Below, in pieces: positions 26,793-34,366 of a stretch of 63,660 nt of DNA. This DNA is from Acidobacteriaceae bacterium (GTDB lineage Bacteria; Acidobacteriota; Terriglobia; Terriglobales; Acidobacteriaceae). The stretch lies in contig JAJPKO010000044.1 of assembly GCA_021323655.1 (NCBI GenBank), positions 1 through 63,660 on the forward strand, read 5' to 3'. Under the pieces are notes generated by a model. The model did not search any database. It saw only the letters and a program-made list of their open reading frames with translations, and was not told the origin of the DNA. Numbering within the stretch: the stretch's first letter is position 1; each line of letters opens with the position of its first letter. Both the position numbers and the translations under genes were made by a program.

Positions 26793-27932
26793 ATGGAACC
26801 GAACCTTCCAATCAAAGTAAAACGGCGCAATTTTCTTAAAAGCATGGGCGTTGCCGGAGCGGCCATTTCTTCAGGTGCTCTCCTTGGCAACATTCCTTTA
26901 GACGCAGAAGAACGCGGCGGCAGGCTGGATCCGGGCGACGCCGCTATCCTTCGCTTTCTGGCTGCGGCTGAAGCAATAGAAGCTGACCTTTGGCAGCAAT
27001 ATGCGGAGCTGGGAGGAAAGCAGAAGAACGAGGCACCCTACCTCTCCGGGCTCACCACTGGAAACACAGCCTACACCAAAGCACTCACCAACCTCGATTC
27101 CGACATGCCGCAATACATCACCGACAATACCGACGATGAATTTAGCCACGCGGCCTTCATTAACGAATACCTGAAATCCAAAGGCGCAGACACCGTAGAC
27201 CTCACTTCCTTCCGCAGTTTGCCCAGCAGCAAGGCCACAGGGGCCCAGCAGATCAACCGCCTCACCAACCTGATGGAACTGACCGTAGATACCTCCTGGT
27301 GGACTCGCTACCGCAGCGGATCAAAGAACCCCGATCTCGGAGACAGCTTTCCCGACGCGATTGCAGTCATCGGAACAGACCGCCACACAGCCATTCCACG
27401 CAACGATGACGAGGCCCAGTTGGATTCCTCTTCTCCCAACGGAGTCACTGATCTCACCCAGTTCATTGCCAATACCGCCGGTTTCCACTTTGCATTTATT
27501 GAGCAGGGAGGGACCAGCCTCTATGCCCAATTGGCCCAGCGCGTGAAAAGCGTGGAGGTGCTGCGCATCCTGCTGAGTATTGGCGGAACAGAAATCGCGC
27601 ACTTCCAGACATGGCACGACAAAGCGGGAAACTGCCCTCCACTCACGGGCGTGCACGATCCAGTGAGCGGGAAAGTAGTAGACTTCCCCGACATCGGGAC
27701 ATTCGCTGGCAATGACGATCTGCAGGCCAATCTCATCATGCCGGAGCCTACTATTTTTTTGAGCAGAAAATTTCCGGTCGTTTCCATCATTCGTCCCACA
27801 GAAACAAAAAAGGCCGCATCCAACGCATTGCAGGCCCTTACTGCGGATGGCCTCTTCCGCGGACAATCGCCCGGTTTCTTCGCGTACATGCGCGACCTGG
27901 CAGAGGATGCGGACGAAGCAAGAAGATACTGA
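26793..27932 (+). CDS. Tat-exported ferritin-like domain protein
   Basis: A 379-residue protein with a twin-arginine-like signal (VKRRNFLKSMGVAGAAISSG). The body contains the Ferritin_2-like pattern of metal-ligand acidic and histidine residues: LRFLAAAEAIEADLWQQYAE, DEFSHAAFINEYLKSKGAD, HFAFIEQGGTSLYAQLAQRV and GGTEIAHFQTWHD. Family members are exported proteins of unknown role, often associated with stress or desiccation. The start has CAGGAG 8 bases upstream and a terminator follows at 27957-27991. Confidence 0.88.
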   Translation: MEPNLPIKVKRRNFLKSMGVAGAAISSGALLGNIPLDAEERGGRLDPGDAAILRFLAAAEAIEADLWQQYAELGGKQKNEAPYLSGLTTGNTAYTKALTNLDSDMPQYITDNTDDEFSHAAFINEYLKSKGADTVDLTSFRSLPSSKATGAQQINRLTNLMELTVDTSWWTRYRSGSKNPDLGDSFPDAIAVIGTDRHTAIPRNDDEAQLDSSSPNGVTDLTQFIANTAGFHFAFIEQGGTSLYAQLAQRVKSVEVLRILLSIGGTEIAHFQTWHDKAGNCPPLTGVHDPVSGKVVDFPDIGTFAGNDDLQANLIMPEPTIFLSRKFPVVSIIRPTETKKAASNALQALTADGLFRGQSPGFFAYMRDLAEDADEARRY

Positions 27933-27956
27933 AGGACCTCTGGGGCTTTCAAAAAT

Positions 27957-27991
27957 GCGAGGGCAGAAACCGTTCGGTTTTTGCCCTTCGC
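27957..27991 (+). terminator. Terminator after the ferritin-like gene
   Basis: Stem GCGAGGGCAGAAACC / GGTTTTTGCCCTTCGC with a GTTC loop, 25 bases after the stop codon. Confidence 0.65.
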
Positions 27992-28064
27992 TGTGAATGC
28001 ATGAGGTTTGCGAATCACGCCGGAACTTGATATCTTTAAAGAAGTTCGCAGTCACCTGCCATGC

Positions 28065-28141
28065 GCGCCCATAGCTCAGTTGGATAGAGCGATTGACTAC
28101 GAATCAATAGGTCGGAGGTTCGAATCCTTCTGGGCGCGCCA
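28065..28141 (+). tRNA. tRNA-Arg (anticodon ACG)
   Basis: 77 bases with encoded CCA. Acceptor GCGCCCA pairs with TGGGCGC, discriminator G. D-arm GCTCAGTTGGATAGAGC, anticodon stem TTGAC/AATCAA region with loop CTACGAA (anticodon ACG, read as ICG after editing), T-arm GGAGGTTCGAATCCTTC. Its 3' half is overlapped on the other strand by the end of the CPBP gene. Confidence 0.97.
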
Positions 28142-29084
28142 TTTCCTGCTCACATCTCCACCCCGTTCGTCCTGCGCCCCACCACACCCACATGGCCAGC
28201 GCCATAATAATCAGCAGCGGTACAATCAGCAGACTGCCTTCGGGTCCAGTCGGACCACCGCTCCATAGCAAAGGCCCCGCCGGATGCTCTGACAGAAGAT
28301 GCCCTCGGGCCACCATTCCGCTGTCTGAGGTCCCATAGAAATAGCTCTGGCCCCAGTCCCACGCCGCATGAAAACCAATTCCCCACCACAGCGATCTCGT
28401 GTACCAGAGGCTCAGGCAAAAGACCAGGCCAACCGCTCCGGCTGAAAACAGCCCCACAGGCGACTCTCCCGGATTGTGCCCATGCATAAAGCCAAATAAA
28501 ACGGAAAGCAACAGTGCGGCCCACCAGAACCCGAGCCCACGTGCAAGCGTATATTGCAGGTAACCGCGCAAAAGCGACTCTTCCGCCAATCCCACCAGCA
28601 AAAAGACGGCACCCCACGCCGCGGCGTACTCCCATGCTATGGCGCCATGCATCGGCTGCCCGTCAAACACAAGCCAATGGAACTTCCAAAGTGTGCCCAC
28701 CAGCGCCGAGATCGCAACAAATCCCCACACCAGTCCCCAGCAGAACCGCGTCAACCGCGCGCGCCCCGAGTAGCCATACATGCCCATCGGGCGTCTTTCA
28801 ATGGCCGCCATAATGGCTGTCGCAATCAGGATCAGCGCCAATTGCAGACCTTCCTGAATAAGCCCTGGCTTCGGGCCCATCGGCCCCTTTACATTGCGGT
28901 TCGGATGTACAAAAAAGTGGGCCAGGAAAAGTGTGAGTGTAGCCAACGCCGCCAGAATAACGAGGAAGAGCAGAGCGCTCCACCCGGCACGAAGCCCATC
29001 TTTCCCCCAGAATACCCAGCGTACTCCGCGTTCTGGTGCGGGAGATACAGGCTGCTCAGAAGCTTCAGGTTGGATTTCCACCAA
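28104..29084 (-). CDS. CPBP family intramembrane metalloprotease
   Basis: About 326 residues; the first codon is TTG at 29084, with GTG at 29081 as an equal alternative. Seven or eight membrane helices. CPBP/Abi catalytic motifs: LVGLAEESLLRGYLQYTL (motif 1, EExxxR-like), FGFMHGHNP (motif 2) and GIGFHAAWDWGQSYF (motif 3). The family contains Rce1-like CAAX proteases and bacteriocin-immunity proteins. The last residues ARPEGFEPPTY are encoded by the antisense of tRNA-Arg, because the frame has no stop until inside the tRNA gene. The natural C terminus may therefore be borrowed from the tRNA. Confidence 0.9.
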   Translation of the reverse strand: MVEIQPEASEQPVSPAPERGVRWVFWGKDGLRAGWSALLFLVILAALATLTLFLAHFFVHPNRNVKGPMGPKPGLIQEGLQLALILIATAIMAAIERRPMGMYGYSGRARLTRFCWGLVWGFVAISALVGTLWKFHWLVFDGQPMHGAIAWEYAAAWGAVFLLVGLAEESLLRGYLQYTLARGLGFWWAALLLSVLFGFMHGHNPGESPVGLFSAGAVGLVFCLSLWYTRSLWWGIGFHAAWDWGQSYFYGTSDSGMVARGHLLSEHPAGPLLWSGGPTGPEGSLLIVPLLIIMALAMWVWWGAGRTGWRCEQEMARPEGFEPPTY

Positions 29085-29189
29085 ACTACTATCGTATGCG
29101 GAACGGAGATGCGCAATAGAAAAGTGTCATACGGGCAAGATGTGACGGGCACCCGTAACGCCTCACGGCACTACAGATGCCCATTGTAT

Positions 29190-31559
29190 TTACTGTGGTC
29201 TGCGGGTTCCACCACCCGGACGGCGGCGTCCCCTGCGGCGGCGGTTGTTTCCTCCACCCGGACGGCGTTCGCCTCCACTAGCGTGGGGCTCATCCGCGCG
29301 GTTGAAGTTCGGCTCGTCACCTTCTTCTTCCCCACCCTCAAAGTCATCAAAGTCCTCGCCGCCTTCAATGGTGATGGTGCTGGCGTTCGAGGCCGGCTGG
29401 CGCTCTTCAGCGGCAGCAATCTCGCCCACCTGTCCGGCCTGCGGCCCAGCCTGGGCCAGCTTCGCACGCTGTTCCTTCAGCAGGGCCTTGCGTGACAGCT
29501 TGATGCGATTGCCTTCAATCCCCAGGACCTTCACCAGGACCTGGTCGCCTTCGCGCAGTTCGTCCTTCACGTCCTTCACGCGGTGCTCGGCAATCTCGCT
29601 GATGTGCAGCAGACCATCCGTGCCCGGGAAGATTTCGACAAACGCGCCGAACTCTGCTAGCCGCACCACTTTGCCCAGATAAGTCTTGCCTACCTCCGGT
29701 ACAGCCGTAAGATCGTTGATCATGGCCAGCGCCTTTTCCAGGCTGTCCACATCCGGCGAAGCCACATTCACGCGGCCCGTATCGTCCACGTCAATCTTGG
29801 CGCCCGTCGCCTCAACAATGCCGCGAATGGTCTTGCCACCCGGCCCGATAAGGTCGCGGATCTTGTCAGGCGGAATCTGCAGCGTACGAATCTGCGGCGC
29901 AAACTTCGACTTCTCCGTGCGTGGTCCGCTCAGAACTGCATCCATCTTGTCCAGCAGGAAAAGGCGTCCACGGCGGGCCTGCTCGAGTGCCTCGCGCATG
30001 ATCTGCCCGGTGATGCCACTGATCTTGATGTCCATCTGGAGAGCGGTAATGCCTTCACGCGTCCCGGCCACCTTAAAGTCCATGTCGCCATAGTGGTCTT
30101 CCGCTCCGGCAATGTCGGTCAGAATGGCATAGTCATCGCCTTCCTTCACCAGCCCCATCGCCACTCCGGCCACAGCGGCCTTCAGCGGAATGCCGGCATC
30201 CATCAGCGCAAGACTTGCGCCGCAGACCGAGGCCATCGAAGAAGAGCCGTTTGATTCGAGAATGTCAGAGACCACGCGCAATGCATAAGGTGAGTCGGCC
30301 TCGTCCGGCAGAACTGCGCTGATCGCGCGCTCAGCCAGAGCACCGTGGCCGATTTCGCGGCGGCCCACACCCGTCATGCGTCCCACTTCGCCTACCGAGA
30401 ACGGCGGGAAGTTGTAGTGCAGCATAAAGCGCTTCTTCTGCTCACCCTCAAAGGTCTCCACGCGCTGCAGGTCTTCGCCCGTTCCAAGCGTGGCCGTGAC
30501 CAGCGCCTGTGTTTCGCCGCGGGTAAACAGCGCCGAACCATGCGTGCGCGGCAGAACGCCCACTTCGATGCTGATCGGACGAATCTCATCAAAAGCACGG
30601 CGGTCCGGACGGACACGCTCTTTGGTGACCTGTTCGCGGAAGATGCGCTCGCGCAGAATTTCATAGTAGTGCGCAAGCTTCTTCTTTTCCGCGTCAGCAT
30701 TTTCACCGTCGGGAATTGCCGCCGCCAGCTCATCCTTGATCTGCTTGATCAAAGCATAGCTTTCCGTCTTGCCATGCGTCTTCGTGTCGAGCGCGTCCTT
30801 CAGGCGTTCGCCCACCCTGGCCTTCAATGCCTCGTAGTAGGCGGAATCAAACTCCGGAGCAGCAAACGCGCGCTTCGGCTTGCCCGCTTTCGAGACAAGC
30901 TCTTCAATGGCAGCAACAATCTTCTTGATCTCCGCGTGACCAAATTCAATGGCATTGACCACAACCTCTTCCGTCACGCCATCCGATCCGCTTTCAATCA
31001 TCACGATGCCGTCCTTCGTGCCCACCACCACAATATTGATGGAACTGTCGCGGCGCTCGGAATAGGACGGATTAACAATGAACTCGCCGTCCACCTGGCC
31101 CACGCGCACCGCGCCAATCGGGCCGCCAAACGGAATGTCCGACAGTGCCAGAGCAGCGCCAGCGGCATTGATGCCCACCACGTCGGGATCGTTTTCCTTG
31201 TCAGCGGAGAAGACCAGCGCGATCACCTGCGTCTCATTGCGGAAGCCTTCCGGGAAGAGCGGGCGAATGGGGCGGTCAATCTGACGGCTGGTCAGAATTT
31301 CGCGCTCACTGGGGCGGCCTTCGCGCTTGATAAATCCGCCGGGAATGCGTCCACCAGCATAAGCGTATTCGCGGTAGTCCACCGTAAGAGGGAAGAAATC
31401 CACTCCCTCTTTGGCTTCAGGGGAGGCCACGGCGGTTGCCAGCACCACGCTGTCACCCTGGGTGACAAGGGCTGCGCCCGAAGCCTGCTTGGCCATACGG
31501 CCAGTTTCAAAAGTCAGCCGCTTGCCACCAGCAAGCTCAACTGTGACTTCGTGTTTCAT
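29190..31559 (-). CDS. pnp: Polyribonucleotide nucleotidyltransferase (PNPase)
   Basis: A 789-residue 3'-5' exoribonuclease. The ATG at 31559 has GAGGAAA upstream; the frame extends further but without homologous sequence. Two RNase PH cores (EASPEAKEG.. FPLTVDYRE, GRRPGREIGHGALAERA-like region), the alpha domain, KH (RDLIGPGGKTIRGIVEATGA) and S1 (VGKTYLGKVVRLAEFGAFVE, DGLLHISEIAEHRVKDV). The C-terminal 90 residues form an acidic patch (DFDDFEGGEEEGDEPN) then an Arg/Gly-rich tail (NNRRRRGRRRPGGGTRRP). It follows rpsO as in many bacteria. Confidence 0.96.
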   Translation of the reverse strand: MKHEVTVELAGGKRLTFETGRMAKQASGAALVTQGDSVVLATAVASPEAKEGVDFFPLTVDYREYAYAGGRIPGGFIKREGRPSEREILTSRQIDRPIRPLFPEGFRNETQVIALVFSADKENDPDVVGINAAGAALALSDIPFGGPIGAVRVGQVDGEFIVNPSYSERRDSSINIVVVGTKDGIVMIESGSDGVTEEVVVNAIEFGHAEIKKIVAAIEELVSKAGKPKRAFAAPEFDSAYYEALKARVGERLKDALDTKTHGKTESYALIKQIKDELAAAIPDGENADAEKKKLAHYYEILRERIFREQVTKERVRPDRRAFDEIRPISIEVGVLPRTHGSALFTRGETQALVTATLGTGEDLQRVETFEGEQKKRFMLHYNFPPFSVGEVGRMTGVGRREIGHGALAERAISAVLPDEADSPYALRVVSDILESNGSSSMASVCGASLALMDAGIPLKAAVAGVAMGLVKEGDDYAILTDIAGAEDHYGDMDFKVAGTREGITALQMDIKISGITGQIMREALEQARRGRLFLLDKMDAVLSGPRTEKSKFAPQIRTLQIPPDKIRDLIGPGGKTIRGIVEATGAKIDVDDTGRVNVASPDVDSLEKALAMINDLTAVPEVGKTYLGKVVRLAEFGAFVEIFPGTDGLLHISEIAEHRVKDVKDELREGDQVLVKVLGIEGNRIKLSRKALLKEQRAKLAQAGPQAGQVGEIAAAEERQPASNASTITIEGGEDFDDFEGGEEEGDEPNFNRADEPHASGGERRPGGGNNRRRRGRRRPGGGTRRPQ

Positions 31560-31612
31560 ATTTTCCTCATTTCTTGGATCCTGGAAGGGGGCCTGTGGGC
31601 ACGCGCTCAACA

Positions 31613-31680
31613 TAATGGTTGTCATCCTGAGCGGAAGTTGCGTAGCAACCGGAGGTGAAGGACCTCGATGTCCACAAGCC
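31613..31680. repeat. CATCCTGAG-type dispersed element in the rpsO-pnp spacer
   Basis: GTCATCCTGAGCGGAAG, a GTTGC-GTA-GCAAC hairpin and GAAGGACCTCGATGTCC occupy the spacer between rpsO and pnp. The wording resembles interspersed elements common in acidobacterial genomes; only one copy is visible here. Confidence 0.45.
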
Positions 31681-31821
31681 GCAAACCTGATGGAGAGATA
31701 CAACCCGGGATCGACGCACAGAGACCTCCCGGAACATGGATACACGCCAGCCTTTGACCCGGCCAGCGCTCTCCAATCCTGAAGAGGCTTCCCGTCGCTT
31801 GCGCGTAGGAGACAAGGGTGT

Positions 31822-32088
31822 CTACTTGCGGATGCCCAGCTTCCCGATAACGTCCCGGTAGCGGTCGGAATCGTGTTTCTTCAGATAATCAAGCAGGCGG
31901 CGGCGCTTGCTCACCAGCATCAGAAGACCACGGCGCGAAGCATGGTCCTTCGCGTGGGTCTTGAAGTGCTCAGTAAGCTCGCCAATGCGCTCGCTCAGAA
32001 TTGCAATCTGCACCTCAGGACTGCCAGTATCAGAGTCGTGAGTGCGAAAGCGCGAGATGATTTCAGTTTTCTTTGCAGGTGCCAGCAC
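31822..32088 (-). CDS. rpsO: Small ribosomal subunit protein S15
   Basis: An 88-residue protein with the full S15 pattern: [69 protein letters not shown]. The start is GTG at 32088; AGGAG lies 12 bases before it. S15 is a primary 16S rRNA binder and often represses its own mRNA. An inverted repeat ACACTT-CCT-AAGTGT at 32127-32141 in the leader could take part in that, which is a guess. Confidence 0.97.
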   Translation of the reverse strand: MLAPAKKTEIISRFRTHDSDTGSPEVQIAILSERIGELTEHFKTHAKDHASRRGLLMLVSKRRRLLDYLKKHDSDRYRDVIGKLGIRK

Positions 32089-32293
32089 GAGAGTGCGTTA
32101 CTCCTATTACTAAATTCAGTTCGTTTACACTTCCTAAGTGTCTGCAATAAGAGTAATATAGATTGCTTTTCCCGGCCATATAAAACATCCACAGGACAGG
32201 AATCAGAACAGCGGCACCATTCAGCTCCCCCGTATAACGTCTGTTCGCCTGCTTTCATATTTGAAATGCGTGCCCCTGAATGCTCCAAAAAAA

Positions 32294-32430
32294 ATGGGCG
32301 AAACTCTTTCTGCCTTCACTAGCTTCGAGGCAATGAAAGCGGAGGACTACGTCTATTGGCAAAGCCGCCCAGTGTATGAGCGGATAGATGCAGTCTCTGC
32401 ACTTACCCTGGCAGCATATGCAATGAAGGA
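32294..32430 (+). pseudogene. Truncated partner gene of a nucleotidyltransferase locus
   Basis: An open frame begins MGETLSAFTSFEAMKAEDYV and continues YWQSRPVYERIDAVSALTLA to YAMKE, then runs out of frame into the next fragment. A short gene of this type ('...EMKADEYRYWQSRPVHERMDAV' style) often precedes a nucleotidyltransferase-like gene in acidobacterial genomes, from memory rather than from a search. The C-terminal half and the intergenic space seem deleted. Confidence 0.5.
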
Positions 32431-32442
32431 ACCCTTTGCCCG

Positions 32443-32547
32443 ATGTTCCCCGATTTCAAGGAACTGCTACAGTCCTTTCACGAACACGATATTAAATATC
32501 TGATTGTGGATGGCTATGCAGTTTCGTTCTATGCACATCCTCGCTGA
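32443..32547 (+). pseudogene. N-terminal remnant of a nucleotidyltransferase (AbiEii/MNT-type)
   Basis: The frame reads MFPDFKELLQSFHEHDIKYL then IVDGYAVSFYAHPR and stops. Intact relatives have IVGGYAVxxHAxPRxTxDxD; here the first glycine is aspartate and the frame ends right after the arginine, before the metal-binding DxD. It therefore lacks an active site and looks like decay of a toxin-antitoxin-like gene. The 527-base stretch 32089-32615 holds only this fragment and the preceding one. Confidence 0.65.
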
Positions 32548-32615
32548 CACCGGAGAAATCCGCTCCCTCCACATTTCACCTCATCGTAAACACCAATTCT
32601 CCCGGTCAATGGTTC

Positions 32616-33842
32616 ATGCCTTGTAGCAAAATGGAGGTCATGGGCCTCAGGAAAGGAACATGCGCGCTCATCACTGCAATTGCATGCGCCTTTTGCTATG
32701 CCTCCAGCACGAAAGACGCAGGCCCTGCTCCTCAGGCCCGCATCCCGGTAGCACCGCTCGGATATGTCCCTCCCAGCCCCTTTTATCTCACCGCCCGGCT
32801 CTCTTCCATCTCCATCGAATTCATAGATGACACCCACCTGCTCTTCACCTTCCGCCTGCCGGCATTGATGAAGCGCCTCCCCGACGATCCGCCAACCGAT
32901 GAAGACCAGATCGTCCGCGCTCTCGTTCTCGATTTACCCTCCGGCAAAGTCTCTTCCAGCACCGATTGGCGCATGCATGACCGCTCCCGCTATTTGTGGC
33001 GTCTCGGCAACGGACGCTTCCTGGTCAGGCAGCGCAGCGAACTCTACACCACGGACCAGACACTCCAGTTCCATCCATTTCTCACCAGCGATGCTCCCCT
33101 CGCCTCCGTACAGATTTCCCCCGACCGCCATTGGATCGTCATAGAGGCCGAAGGCAAAAAACAAGACCGCCAAGCCTTCGCCAGCGCATCCTCCGCCTTT
33201 GGAGACGCCCTGCCCAACGACCCTCCCGTGCAGATCTTCATCCTGAATGCCGAAGACCGCTCCGTCGTCGCCCGCGCCCGGACACTCAATGCCATCGAAG
33301 TCCCCATGATGGGCGATGGCCGCCTCCAGGCCATCGAAGGAAACCACAACAAATGGATCATCCGCTATCTGCCCTTTAAGGGAGAAGGCCGGGAGCTGAC
33401 CGAAATTGAGTCCTCCTGCCATCCTACAGAAGAGCCCGTAAGCCACGATGTCGCCCTCGTCTTCACTTGTCTCCGCTCAGGAAACGACCATCTGGTCAGC
33501 GCCATCAATCTTGAAGGAAAGCTTCTATGGCAGCAGCGATGGGAGTCGCGTTACATCTGGCCTACCTTTCAACTCGCGCAAAATGGCAGCCGCTTCGCCT
33601 ATAGCTCGCTTGAAGTTTCTCATTCCGTCGGCCCCATGGACCCGATAGACCAGGACTCGATTGAGAGGCAGATGGTCGGCGTCTTCGATACACACTCCGG
33701 CCAGCTTCTCCTCGCCAAAAACGCCACCCCTGTTCTGAGCGCAGGCCAGAACTACGCCCTGTCTCCGGACGGCTCACGCTTCGCCATCCTGCGTGAAGGT
33801 GCCATCGAGGTCTACGCTCTGCCCCCTGTCTCCGCAAATTAA
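32616..33842 (+). CDS. Exported protein, probably beta-propeller-like
   Basis: A 408-residue protein, starting at ATG 32616 or at ATG 32640. An N-terminal hydrophobic signal (KGTCALITAIACAFCYASS) suggests export, possibly as a lipoprotein. The body shows repeating blade-like beta strands with short turns (LPDDPPTDEDQ, RSRYLWRLGNGRFLVRQRSE, ASVQISPDRHWIVIEAEGKK, NGSRFAYSSLEV, LSPDGSRFAILREGAIEVYA) typical of WD40/TolB-like propellers. No catalytic motif is seen. I do not recognise a named family. GC content and codon use match the neighbours. Upstream lies the decayed nucleotidyltransferase locus. Confidence 0.8.
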   Translation: MPCSKMEVMGLRKGTCALITAIACAFCYASSTKDAGPAPQARIPVAPLGYVPPSPFYLTARLSSISIEFIDDTHLLFTFRLPALMKRLPDDPPTDEDQIVRALVLDLPSGKVSSSTDWRMHDRSRYLWRLGNGRFLVRQRSELYTTDQTLQFHPFLTSDAPLASVQISPDRHWIVIEAEGKKQDRQAFASASSAFGDALPNDPPVQIFILNAEDRSVVARARTLNAIEVPMMGDGRLQAIEGNHNKWIIRYLPFKGEGRELTEIESSCHPTEEPVSHDVALVFTCLRSGNDHLVSAINLEGKLLWQQRWESRYIWPTFQLAQNGSRFAYSSLEVSHSVGPMDPIDQDSIERQMVGVFDTHSGQLLLAKNATPVLSAGQNYALSPDGSRFAILREGAIEVYALPPVSAN

Positions 33843-33900
33843 AAGCTACGCAAGCCGAGGCCAGCTCTCTTCTCAGAAGAACAAAAATCCGGTCACCAAA

Positions 33901-33928
33901 TACAACAGATTCCGTACAACAGATTCCG
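33901..33928. repeat. 14-bp tandem repeat upstream of a small membrane protein
   Basis: TACAACAGATTCCG occurs twice in a row (33901-33914, 33915-33928), followed by a partial CGATTCCGC. It lies 39 bases before the TTG start at 33967 and may carry control sites or be replication slippage. Confidence 0.85.
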
Positions 33929-33966
33929 CGATTCCGCACTCTGATAAAGAGTTCGTGGAGGGTACT

Positions 33967-34179
33967 TTGAAGGTAGCCGGAATTGTACTGATTGTCCTTG
34001 GCATCATCGCTCTCGTGTATGGCGGAATCACCTACACTACGCACAAGAAAGTCATTGACATGGGCCCCATTCAGGCCGAAAAGAAGGAAACGCACAACAT
34101 GCCCCTTCCCCCAGTTCTTGGCATAGTCGCCATCGTCGGCGGAGGCGCGCTCCTCGTCTTCGGAGGAAAGTCCCGCTAG
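33967..34179 (+). CDS. Small two-helix membrane protein (DUF3185-like)
   Basis: A 70-residue protein from TTG 33967, chosen because GGAGGG lies 4-5 bases before it; a longer reading from 33793 would overlap the previous gene and lacks sense. Two transmembrane segments (VAGIVLIVLGIIALVYGGI and VLGIVAIVGGGALLVFGG) flank a polar loop (HKKVIDMGPIQAEKKETH). The pattern resembles DUF3185 membrane proteins of unknown role. Confidence 0.7.
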   Translation: MKVAGIVLIVLGIIALVYGGITYTTHKKVIDMGPIQAEKKETHNMPLPPVLGIVAIVGGGALLVFGGKSR

Positions 34180-34366
34180 CCACTGCGTGCAGCACACCAC
34201 CGTGCGCTGCTGCGAACTGCTTCCCACACTCAGCCCGAAACACCTGTATTTCGTCGCAGGATGAGAAGCCGCTCCCAAAAACAATTTCTTCCCTGAGCTA
34301 CGATTGAACTGGACTCCCGCGCCCATCCTTCAAACCGTTTACACTATATGCTGAGGAAATGCTGCT

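Noticed and set aside
30345-31658. 437-residue forward ORF opposite pnp
   Set aside because: Antisense of PNPase; histidine/arginine-rich text typical of shadows.
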